Origin: Acidobacteriota bacterium
GTDB taxonomy: Bacteria; Acidobacteriota; Thermoanaerobaculia; Multivoradales; JAHEKO01
Assembly (NCBI GenBank): GCA_024638355.1
Contig: JAHEKO010000061.1
Span: 1-6,465 of the forward strand
Reading direction: 5' to 3'
DNA: 6,465 bases
Position 1 is the first letter of the stretch; every line of letters starts with the position of its first letter. The notes under the pieces are model-generated. The model had not been told where the DNA came from and searched no databases. It saw only the letters and a program-made list of their open reading frames with translations. Positions 1 through 5,617 of this stretch are shown here, in pieces. Both the position numbers and the translations under genes were made by a program.

Positions 1-300
1 GTGCTGTCGATTCCCCTGATCTCGGAGCGCGAGTCGCGCGATGCGGGCTTCGCCTCGCTGGCCGTCGGCTTCGAGGGCAAGCCGCTGCCCAAGCTGCGCA
101 TCGTCGGCGAGGTGGGCTACGCGCCGGGCCTCGACTACGGAGAGCTGCTGGAAGCCGAGCTGGGCCTGCGCTTCTCGCCGGTCAAGATCTTCAGCATCTT
201 CGGCGGCTACCGGCTGATGGACTTCGACCTGGCAGACGAAGACGACACCCTCGACCTCGAGATCTCGGGGCCGTACCTGGGCGCCAGCCTGACCTTCTGA
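1..300 (+). CDS. Outer-membrane beta-barrel-like protein, C-terminal end (5' partial)
   Basis: The reading frame is open from the first base and stops with TGA at 298-300, giving 99 visible residues. The GTG at position 1 is probably an internal valine, because the protein already reads as mid-barrel there. The residues alternate between hydrophobic and polar in several short stretches (about 34-44, 48-58, 62-72, 84-99), separated by acidic turns such as DEDD near residue 78. The chain ends in a phenylalanine after a strand-like GPYLGASLTF. A terminal aromatic residue on a last amphipathic strand is the usual signal for outer-membrane barrel insertion. The pattern GYRLMDFDL followed by DLEISGPYLG resembles small 8-stranded outer-membrane proteins of the TIGR04219 type. 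Function and substrate cannot be told. It could also be a beta-rich periplasmic protein. It is followed by a 183-base gap, so it is probably not co-transcribed with the transporter downstream. Confidence 0.6.
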   Translation: MLSIPLISERESRDAGFASLAVGFEGKPLPKLRIVGEVGYAPGLDYGELLEAELGLRFSPVKIFSIFGGYRLMDFDLADEDDTLDLEISGPYLGASLTF

Positions 301-301
301 G

Positions 302-342
302 GCGGCGCGGATCGCGGTACACGCCTGCCGGCCAGGCGCCGC
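302..342 (+). terminator. GC-rich hairpin after the barrel gene, possible terminator
   Basis: Immediately after the TGA of the upstream gene there are two alternative stems. CGCCTG (322-327) pairs perfectly with CAGGCG (333-338) around a five-base loop, and GCGGCGC (302-308) pairs with GCGCCGC (336-342). The right arms overlap, so only one can form at a time. No T-run follows, so this is not a classical intrinsic terminator. It may only slow the polymerase, or reflect the GC-rich composition. Confidence 0.25.
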
Positions 343-429
343 AGCGGATCTTCGCGCGAGGCGCCCGATTGCCGCCCGCAGGTCCCGAGGACCCGACGAA
401 CCCACTCCCTGGGCGAAGTAGCGAATACA

Positions 430-456
430 GGTCGCGAACGGTACAATGCCGCGACC
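430..456 (+). promoter_or_regulatory. Putative promoter -10 box inside a 7-bp inverted repeat
   Basis: The arms GGTCGCG (430-436) and CGCGACC (450-456) are perfect reverse complements separated by 13 bases. The spacer holds TACAAT (442-447), a 5/6 match to the bacterial -10 consensus and one of the few AT-rich words in this GC-rich gap. No convincing -35 is visible 16-18 bases upstream. If the box is used, transcription would start about 30 bases ahead of the OPT gene, and a dimeric regulator bound to the repeat would block it. The repeat and hexamer are seen directly; promoter and operator roles are inferred. Confidence 0.35.
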
Positions 457-460
457 CTTA

Positions 461-482
461 AACCTCTGACCCGCGGAGGGTT
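461..482 (+). promoter_or_regulatory. Ribosome binding site of the OPT gene within a possible hairpin
   Basis: GGAGGG at 475-480 is a strong Shine-Dalgarno sequence placed close (3-4 bases) to the ATG at 484, which supports that start. AACCTC at 461-466 can pair with GAGGGTT at 476-482, with one bulged G, so the same bases could be hidden in a short stem with a nine-base loop. Whether this limits translation in the cell is unknown. Confidence 0.4.
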
Positions 483-483
483 C

Positions 484-2469
484 ATGGACAAGAAGGAATT
501 CAAGCCGTTCGTACCGGCCTCGCAGAGCATGGCCGAGCTGACGTTCAAGGCCGTGTTTCTGGGCGCCATCATGGCGGTGGTGCTCGGTATGGCCAACGCC
601 TACCTCGGCATGAAGGCCGGACTGACGGTCGCCGCGACGTTTCCCGCCGCGGTGGTGGCCATGGCGGCCTTGCGAGTCTTCGGCGGCACGATTCTCGAGG
701 AGAACGTCGCCCGAACCTCCGCGTCCGTCGGCGAGGCCCTGGTCGCCGGCGCCATCTTCACCATCCCGGCGTTCGTCATCAGCGGAGCCTGGGAGGAGCT
801 GCGCTACTGGGAGAGCACCGCGATCATGCTCATCGGCGGCGTTCTGGGCGTGCTGTTCGTGATCGTCCTGCGCCGCACGCTGGTCGTCGAGGCCGATCTT
901 CCCTTTCCCGAGAGTGTCGCGGCGGCCGAGATCGTCAAGGCGGGCCAGGGCGGTCAGACCGGTGCCAAGTACGTCTTCGGGGCGATGGGCCTGGCCGGTC
1001 TGTGGGAGCTTCTCAAGAACTCGAACGGCATCCACATCGTCCAGCAGAGCGCCAACAAGTTCATGGGCTTCGCCGAGTCGAACATCCAGGTGATGTCGGA
1101 GCGCCTCTCCTACACCGGCGGCATTCTGTTCGCCACGCCGGCCGCGTCGCCGGCGCTGATCGGCGTGGGCTACATCGTCGGACTGCGGGTCTCGGCCGTG
1201 CTCTTCGCCGGCGCGGTGATGGGCTGGCTGCTGCTGGTGCCGCTGGCCGTCTTCCTCAACCCGGCCCTGTCGGCGGGTCTGGAGGGCGAGGCCTCGATGA
1301 TCAGCCTGGCCAACTCGGTCTGGTCGAACCAGATCCGGCCGCTCGCGGTCGGCACGATGATCGTCGCCGCTTTCTACACTCTCTACACTCTGCGCAATTC
1401 GCTGATCACCGGCATCAGCAAGGCGCTCAAGGACATTGGCGCGGCGACCGGCGGCGGAGAGGATCGCACCGACGTCGATCTGGACGTCAAGAAGGTGTTC
1501 GCGGCGATCGGCGTCATGGCCGTCGCCACCTTCTTCCTCTACTACTACTTCGCCCAGAACCTCGGCGGCGCCATCGTGCTCACCGTGGTCATGGTCATCC
1601 TCGGCTTCTTGTTCGCGGCGGTCGCCGGCTATCTGGTGGCCCTGATCGGCAGCTCCAACAACCCGATCTCCGGCCTGACGCTGAGCGCCCTGCTGATCTC
1701 GGCCGTGCTCATGGTGTTTCTCGGCCTCACCGACGTGCACGGCGTGGCCGCGGTCCTGGCCGTGGCGGGCGTCGTCTGCTGCGCGGCGGGCATCGCCGGC
1801 GACATGATGCAGGATCTCAAGGTCGGCCACATCCTCGGCGGTACGCCCTGGCGGATGCAGGTGGGCGAGCTGATCGGCGTCTTCATCGCCGCGCTGGTGC
1901 TGGCCTTTCCGCTCATGGCGCTTCACCGCGTCTACACCATCGGCTCCGCCGAGCTGCCCGCGCCCCAGGCGGGCCTGATGGCGCTGATGGCCAACGGCAT
2001 CGTGGGTGGGGAGATGGCCTGGCCGCTGGTGATCGTCGGCATGTTCCTGGCTCTCGGCCTGATCCTCATCGGCTCGCCCTCGCCGATGCTGATCGCGGTC
2101 GGCATGTACCTACCCTTCGAGTCGACCGCGGCGATCTTCGTCGGCGGGCTGATCAAGTGGGTGATGGAGACGCGGCTCAAGAAGGCGGGCGCCAGTGCGG
2201 AGGAGACGACCCGCGCCGACAACATGGGAATCCTGCTCTCCTCCGGCTTCATCGCCGGCGAGGCGTTGATGGCCGTGCTGCTGGCGTTCCTCGTCCTGGG
2301 CGGCGACTTCATGCCTTCGCTGCTGGCGGCGAAGGCGGCGATCACTCCCGCGATGGGGCCGAGCTTTCCGCTCAGCCTGATCGTCTACCCGGCGCTGCTC
2401 TACCTTCTGGTCTGGTTGCCGATCAAGAAGATGCGCGAGGGCGGCATGGCGGCGACCAAGGTCGAGTAG
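484..2469 (+). CDS. OPT-family oligopeptide/metal-chelate transporter
   Basis: This 661-residue integral inner-membrane protein belongs to the bacterial branch of the OPT (oligopeptide transporter / yellow-stripe-like) superfamily, for which 600-700 residues is usual. Family members import small peptides or metal chelates, driven by protons; the substrate here cannot be read from sequence. Conserved blocks are visible in the expected order: NAYLGMKAGLTVAATFPAAV (38-57), GEALVAGAIFTIPAFVI (about 83-99), a DLPFPES block (138-144), SSNNPISG (390-397), GDMMQDLKVG (439-448) and GSPSPMLIAVGMYLP (530-544). Long hydrophobic runs throughout fit about 14-16 membrane segments. A charged hydrophilic stretch near residues 314-336 (GGGEDRTDVDLDVKK) looks like a loop. 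The start at 484 is set by GGAGGG just upstream and an N-terminus that reaches the first family motif at a normal distance. The gene ends KVE and is followed within a few bases by a PqqD-like reading frame, suggesting an operon. Confidence 0.93.
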   Translation: MDKKEFKPFVPASQSMAELTFKAVFLGAIMAVVLGMANAYLGMKAGLTVAATFPAAVVAMAALRVFGGTILEENVARTSASVGEALVAGAIFTIPAFVISGAWEELRYWESTAIMLIGGVLGVLFVIVLRRTLVVEADLPFPESVAAAEIVKAGQGGQTGAKYVFGAMGLAGLWELLKNSNGIHIVQQSANKFMGFAESNIQVMSERLSYTGGILFATPAASPALIGVGYIVGLRVSAVLFAGAVMGWLLLVPLAVFLNPALSAGLEGEASMISLANSVWSNQIRPLAVGTMIVAAFYTLYTLRNSLITGISKALKDIGAATGGGEDRTDVDLDVKKVFAAIGVMAVATFFLYYYFAQNLGGAIVLTVVMVILGFLFAAVAGYLVALIGSSNNPISGLTLSALLISAVLMVFLGLTDVHGVAAVLAVAGVVCCAAGIAGDMMQDLKVGHILGGTPWRMQVGELIGVFIAALVLAFPLMALHRVYTIGSAELPAPQAGLMALMANGIVGGEMAWPLVIVGMFLALGLILIGSPSPMLIAVGMYLPFESTAAIFVGGLIKWVMETRLKKAGASAEETTRADNMGILLSSGFIAGEALMAVLLAFLVLGGDFMPSLLAAKAAITPAMGPSFPLSLIVYPALLYLLVWLPIKKMREGGMAATKVE

Positions 2470-2566
2470 GTCCGGTCTGGCCCGACGTGAGGATCCGCTC
2501 GAGTCGGTCAACCTGCTCGAGCTTCGTCCCCGGCGCTCGGCGGAGTGGCGGGAGGTCGACGACCGG

Positions 2567-2881
2567 GTGGTCATCGAGCGCCCGCCGCCGAACCGGCCCT
2601 GGTTCCGCGCTCCGCTGCGCTGGATCACCTTCCTGATGTCGACTCGCCGCATCCGCCTCGACAGCACGGGAAGCCTCGCTTGGACTCGGCTCGATGGCCG
2701 GCGCTCGGTCGCGGAGCTGGCGACCGAGCTGCGGGCCGAGCTCGGCGCCGAGATCGAGCCGGCCGAGGAGCGCCTCGGCCTGCTGATCCGCCAGCTCAGG
2801 AGCCAGGATCTGGTCTCCTACCCGGGGTGGGACGCGCCGCGGGAAGGGCCCGATTCGAGCATCGGTCCGCAGCGGCGATGA
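2567..2881 (+). CDS. PqqD-family (RRE-like) protein, N-terminus probably further upstream
   Basis: From the first canonical start, GTG at 2567, the frame encodes 104 residues. It carries the PqqD hallmark: a strand, then LDSTGSLAWTRLDGRRSV (31-48), a helix AELATELRAELG, acidic GAEIEP, then a helix ERLGLLIRQLRSQDLV (68-83). PqqD-like domains are small winged helices that bind a precursor peptide and present it to a radical-SAM or other modifying enzyme; many genomes also carry orphan copies of unknown role. No precursor peptide, radical-SAM enzyme or PQQ gene is visible here. The frame is open from 2381, and the 30 codons at 2477-2566 also read like family sequence (NLLELRP and EWREVDDRVV), yet contain no ATG, GTG or TTG. 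CTG at 2477 lies six bases after GAGTAGG at the end of the transporter gene and would give 134 residues. The start given is therefore conservative. The tail after residue 88 is proline/glycine-rich and looks disordered. Confidence 0.72.
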   Translation: MVIERPPPNRPWFRAPLRWITFLMSTRRIRLDSTGSLAWTRLDGRRSVAELATELRAELGAEIEPAEERLGLLIRQLRSQDLVSYPGWDAPREGPDSSIGPQRR

Positions 2882-2887
2882 GCGGGA

Positions 2888-2896
2888 TGCTACGAT
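2888..2896 (+). promoter_or_regulatory. Possible extended -10 promoter element for the NYN gene
   Basis: TGCTACGAT fits the extended -10 pattern (TG, one base, then TACGAT at 2891-2896, a 4/6 match to TATAAT). It lies in the 117-base gap between the PqqD-like gene and the NYN gene, about 100 bases ahead of the latter's start. No -35 is clear, but extended -10 promoters can work without one. Only the motif is seen; use as a promoter is inferred. Confidence 0.25.
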
Positions 2897-2998
2897 TGGC
2901 CCGGGCGTCGACTCGGCCGGCGAGCCGGATCCGCCTCCATCCGAACGTGCACCATACCGAGGCCGCCATCGCGGCCCACGCAAAGGAACCCAAGAAAA

Positions 2999-3754
2999 GT
3001 GAATGATGAGCAGAAGATCGCCCTGCTGTGCGATCTCGAAAACATAGCTCTCGGAGTCCGTGACTCCGACATCAAGAAGTTCGACATCAACCTGGTCATG
3101 GCCCGGATTCTCGACAAGGGCAAGGTGATCGTGAAGAAGGCGTATGCCGATTGGGAGCGCTACAGCGAGTACAAGCGCGCCTGTCACGAGGCCGGCATCG
3201 AGCTGATCGACATTCCCCAGAAGCGCATCTCCGGCAAGAACAGCGCCGACATCAAGATGGCCGTCGACGCCATGGAGCTGTGCTACAACAAGGAGCACCT
3301 CGACACCTTCGCGATCCTCTCCGGGGATAGCGACTTCTCGCCGCTGGTCTCCAAGCTCAAGGAGAGCAACAAGCAGGTGATCGGCCTCGGCGTCCGGAAC
3401 TCGTCGTCGAAGCTGCTGATCGACAACTGCGACGAATTCATCTTCTACGAGGACGTCTGGCGGGACACCCAGAAGGCCCCGGTCGTCAAGGGGGGGAGCA
3501 AGCGCCAGAGCGAGGTCATGAACTACATGATCGACGCCATCAAGGCGCTGATGCGCGAGAACAAGGACGTGCTGTGGGGCTCGATGATCAAGCAGACCAT
3601 GCAGCGCAAGCGGCCGTCCTTCAACGAGAGCTACTACGGGTTCTCCACCTTCTCCGAGCTGCTCGAGGAGGCCCAGAAGCAGAACATCGTCAAGCTCAAG
3701 AAGGACCAGCGGTCGGGCACCTACATCGTCACCAGCTTTGCCGGCCAGAAGTGA
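2999..3754 (+). CDS. NYN-domain (PIN-like) putative ribonuclease with C-terminal OST-HTH/LOTUS domain
   Basis: The 251-residue protein has two parts. Residues 6-153 form a NYN domain of the LabA/limkain-b1 (DUF88) type, a PIN-related fold whose characterised members cut RNA with metal ions. The acidic site appears complete: D12 and N15 in CDLEN, D84 and D90 in ADIKMAVDAME, and D110/D112 in SGDSDFSPL (108-116). Residues about 170-248 form an OST-HTH/LOTUS winged helix, recognisable from VMNYMIDAIKALMRENKD followed by KRPSFNESYYGFSTFSELLEEA and a final KLKKDQRSGTYIV strand; LOTUS domains bind RNA or protein partners. A charged linker (155-170) joins them. The GTG start gives MNDEQKIALLCDLEN with no spare residues before the first strand, and AAGGA at 2983-2987 lies 11 bases upstream; the nearby ATGs at 3003 and 3006 are out of frame. 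The protein is soluble and probably cytoplasmic. The RNA target is unknown. Gaps on both sides suggest it may be transcribed alone. Confidence 0.9.
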   Translation: MNDEQKIALLCDLENIALGVRDSDIKKFDINLVMARILDKGKVIVKKAYADWERYSEYKRACHEAGIELIDIPQKRISGKNSADIKMAVDAMELCYNKEHLDTFAILSGDSDFSPLVSKLKESNKQVIGLGVRNSSSKLLIDNCDEFIFYEDVWRDTQKAPVVKGGSKRQSEVMNYMIDAIKALMRENKDVLWGSMIKQTMQRKRPSFNESYYGFSTFSELLEEAQKQNIVKLKKDQRSGTYIVTSFAGQK

Positions 3755-3757
3755 GTG

Positions 3758-3800
3758 TCATACGCAACAGTGGACGGGTCAAACCGCCCTGTATGATACG
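3758..3800 (+). promoter_or_regulatory. Imperfect inverted repeat overlapping a -10 box upstream of mglB
   Basis: Between the NYN stop and mglB, TCAT (3758-3761) and ACAG (3767-3770) pair with the contiguous CTGTATGA (3789-3796), leaving a five-base bulge. Inner bases GG, CGG and T can pair with ACCGCC to extend the stem. The right arm overlaps TATGAT (3792-3797), a 5/6 match to the -10 consensus, and TGGACG (3771-3776) is a weak -35 candidate with a short 15-base spacing. The site could be an operator-promoter for the mglB-mglA run, or a weak transcription stop for the NYN gene. No T-run follows directly, apart from TTTT at 3801-3804. Confidence 0.35.
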
Positions 3801-3822
3801 TTTTCGACGACTCTAATCGGCA

Positions 3823-4317
3823 ATGTCACTGGCACGCATGGAGGTCTACGAACAGGAGTTCCGGAACCTCGAGGACTCCCTACGCCGGTTGCGGCTCGAC
3901 GCCAACGCCAAGGCGGTTTTCCTGATCGATCGCAACGGTCAGCACATCGCCGCTGCCGGCGATACCGACCAGTTCGACAGCACTTCGCTCGCCTCGCTCA
4001 CCGCCGGCAACGTGGCGGCGACCGACGGTCTGGCGAAGCTGATCGGCGAGCGGGAGTTCTCGGTCCTCTTTCACGAGGGGCAGAGAGACCACATCCACAT
4101 CTCCATCGTGGCCCGGCGAGCCATTCTGCTGGTGATCTTCGACGAGCGCTCGTCCCTTGGCCTGGTGCGGCTCCGGGTCAAGAGAGCGAGCACCGAGATG
4201 GATCGAGTCTTCGAGCAGATGGATCAGAAGGCCGAGATGGGCGTCCAGGGCGAGGCTGAGCCCAGCCCTTTCTCCGAGATTACCGACGAAGACATCGACG
4301 CGCTGTTCAGCGAGTAG
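3823..4317 (+). CDS. mglB: MglB, roadblock/LC7-domain GTPase-activating protein for MglA
   Basis: MglB proteins are cytoplasmic roadblock/LC7 homodimers that stimulate GTP hydrolysis by the small GTPase MglA and mark the lagging pole in Myxococcus. This 164-residue protein has the expected size. The roadblock core covers residues about 10-125: DANAKAVFLIDRNGQ (26-40), then the highly characteristic SLASLTAGNVAA (55-66), LAKLIGE (70-76), and VIFDERSSLGLVRLRVK (104-120). The C-terminus, SPFSEITDEDIDALFSE (148-164), matches the acidic tail seen at the end of Myxococcus MglB, recalled as SPFAEISDDDIDNLFSE. The ATG at 3823 is preferred over ATG 3838 because the MglB N-terminus conserves a YEEEF-like block about ten residues in, here YEQEF (9-13). 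The ribosome binding site is weak. It is followed after 66 bases by mglA, so the GTPase and its GAP are encoded side by side. Confidence 0.95.
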   Translation: MSLARMEVYEQEFRNLEDSLRRLRLDANAKAVFLIDRNGQHIAAAGDTDQFDSTSLASLTAGNVAATDGLAKLIGEREFSVLFHEGQRDHIHISIVARRAILLVIFDERSSLGLVRLRVKRASTEMDRVFEQMDQKAEMGVQGEAEPSPFSEITDEDIDALFSE

Positions 4318-4334
4318 CGGCCCCGGAGTGGCGG

Positions 4335-4374
4335 CGGGCAGTCGATGGCCCGTCTCGCAACCGGCCGGAGCCGG
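4335..4374 (+). repeat. Two tandem hairpins in the mglB-mglA gap
   Basis: CGGGC (4335-4339) pairs with GCCCG (4348-4352) around an eight-base loop, and CCGGC (4361-4365) pairs with GCCGG (4370-4374) around CGGA. Both lie in the 66 bases between mglB and mglA, the second ending just before the GGTGA (4376-4380) that probably serves as the mglA ribosome binding site. They could stabilise mRNA ends or tune how much MglA is made relative to MglB. In such GC-rich DNA chance stems of this length are common. Confidence 0.3.
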
Positions 4375-4383
4375 CGGTGACTC

Positions 4384-4968
4384 ATGACATTCATCAACTA
4401 CGCGGCTCGAGAGATCAACTGCAAGATCGTCTACTACGGGCCTGGGCTCGGCGGCAAGACGACCAATCTGCAGTACATCTACAACAAGACCGCGCCCGAG
4501 CGGAAGGGCAAGATGATCTCGCTGGCGACCGAGGCGGATCGGACCCTGTTCTTCGACTTCCTGCCGCTCGATCTGGGCACGATCCGGGGCTTCAACACGC
4601 GCTTTCACCTCTACACGGTGCCGGGCCAGGTGTTCTACGACGCCAGCCGCAAGCTGATCCTCAAGGGCGTCGACGGGGTGGTCTTCGTCGCCGACAGCCA
4701 GCCCGAGCGCATGGAGGCCAACGTCGAGTCGATCCGCAACCTGGAGCTGAATCTCCGCGACCACGGTTTCGACCTGGTGACGATGCCCCTGGCGTTGCAG
4801 TTCAACAAGCGTGACATCAGCGGCGCCGTGCCGAGCGACGAGATGTACAGAATGCTCAACTACAAGCGGGAACCGACCTTCGAAGCTGTCGCCACCGACG
4901 GCCTCGGGGTCTTCGATACCCTGAAGTCGGTGGCGAAGCAGGTTCTGGTGGAATTGAGAAGGAAGTAG
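4384..4968 (+). CDS. mglA: MglA, Ras-like polarity/motility GTPase
   Basis: MglA is the bacterial Ras-superfamily GTPase that, when GTP-bound, defines the leading cell pole and drives gliding and type IV pilus placement in Myxococcus; related proteins occur in many bacteria without known gliding. The 194 residues fit the family length. Visible motifs are the P-loop GPGLGGKTT (19-27), R53 in TEADRTLFF as the intrinsic arginine finger, TVPGQ (78-82), where T78 replaces the Asp of ordinary Ras G3 motifs and Q82 is the catalytic glutamine, and NKRD (141-144) for guanine specificity. The blocks [14 protein letters not shown] and [23 protein letters not shown] are near-signature. All catalytic residues are present, so an active GTPase is expected. 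The ATG at 4384 follows GGTGA at a short spacing. The next gene starts 16 bases after its stop, so co-transcription is likely. Confidence 0.96.
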   Translation: MTFINYAAREINCKIVYYGPGLGGKTTNLQYIYNKTAPERKGKMISLATEADRTLFFDFLPLDLGTIRGFNTRFHLYTVPGQVFYDASRKLILKGVDGVVFVADSQPERMEANVESIRNLELNLRDHGFDLVTMPLALQFNKRDISGAVPSDEMYRMLNYKREPTFEAVATDGLGVFDTLKSVAKQVLVELRRK

Positions 4969-4983
4969 GGGAAGCAAACGACA

Positions 4984-5616
4984 ATGGCAAAGCGGTGGAA
5001 AAGCGAAGAAATCACGTACCTCAAGCGTTACGCGAAGATCCGACTCACCTCGGAGCTCGCCGAGCGCTTCAAGGTGGACGCGGAGGAAGTGACCGAGAAG
5101 CTCACGGCGCTGGGCCTGGCCTCGAAGGACAGCGTGGTCGAGATCCGGATCGAGCACGATCCCCTGGTCAAGGTCTACACCCGCGGCTCGCGGGCGCTCT
5201 ACGGCAAGAAATGGCGTGAGGCGAAGAAGCTCTTCGAGGAGGTGCTGGCGGAGAGCGACCAGCCCGAGCTGCGCCTCGGCGCGCAGAAGTACCTCGAAGT
5301 GGTGGAGCGCCACCTGTCCAAGCCGCCCGCGGCCGACGATCCGTTCCTGCTGGCGGTCTTCGAGCGCAACCGGGGGAATCTCGACGAGGCGCTGGACATC
5401 TGCAACCGTGGCGGTCGCACCGGGAAGGACGACAAGTTCGCCTACCTGGCCTCGGCGATCTACACGCTGCAGGGCAACCTGGAGAAGGCGGCCGGCCTGC
5501 TCGAGACGGCGATCGCCATGGACCCGAAGAACCGCGTGCACGCGAGCTACGATTCGGACTTCGAGGCCTTGCGTGAAGCGGACGACTTCGCCGACCTCTT
5601 CGAAGCCGCCGACTAA
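4984..5616 (+). CDS. Uncharacterised helix-turn-helix/TPR-like protein
   Basis: The 210-residue protein has no function that I recognise. Residues 6-45 look like a SANT/Myb-like or simple helix-turn-helix unit: KSEEITYLKRYAKI, then LTSELAERFKVDAEEVTEKL, then ALGL, which would fit DNA or protein binding. From about residue 58 the chain is helical and repeat-like: VKVYTRGSRALYGKKWREAKKLFEEVL (62-88), PFLLAVFERNRGNLDEALDIC (120-140) and FAYLASAIYTLQGNLEKAAGLLETAIAMDP (152-181). All show the alternating small/large residue pattern of TPR helix pairs. The end, YDSDFEALREADDFADLF (189-206), matches the short acidic closure often seen after TPR runs. There is no signal peptide or membrane segment, so it is probably cytoplasmic. 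GGGGAAG (4968-4974) precedes the ATG by about ten bases. It sits 15 bases after mglA and one base before the yvcK-like gene, pointing to a role as a scaffold or adaptor in the same process. Confidence 0.85.
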   Translation: MAKRWKSEEITYLKRYAKIRLTSELAERFKVDAEEVTEKLTALGLASKDSVVEIRIEHDPLVKVYTRGSRALYGKKWREAKKLFEEVLAESDQPELRLGAQKYLEVVERHLSKPPAADDPFLLAVFERNRGNLDEALDICNRGGRTGKDDKFAYLASAIYTLQGNLEKAAGLLETAIAMDPKNRVHASYDSDFEALREADDFADLFEAAD

Positions 5617-5617
5617 A

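Noticed and set aside
1002..2636. A 544-codon plus-strand frame inside the OPT gene
   Set aside because: The peptide is dominated by R, G, H and A with no membrane segments, typical of an out-of-frame reading of a GC-rich gene; the OPT frame carries all family motifs.
2878..3006. A 42-codon frame starting at ATG 2878, overlapping the PqqD stop as ATGA and ending just inside the NYN start
   Set aside because: The junctions look like translational coupling, but the peptide is arginine/alanine-rich with no fold signal, and the stretch better explains itself as leader with a possible -10 and the NYN ribosome binding site. Conservation in relatives would be needed to revive it.
2423..3298. A 291-codon minus-strand frame over the PqqD-like and NYN gene regions
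   Set aside because: It overlaps the clear PqqD and NYN frames and has no recognisable motif.
3738..4259. A 173-codon plus-strand frame overlapping mglB, from a TTG start
   Set aside because: It is out of frame with MglB and its peptide is a proline/arginine-rich shadow without motifs.
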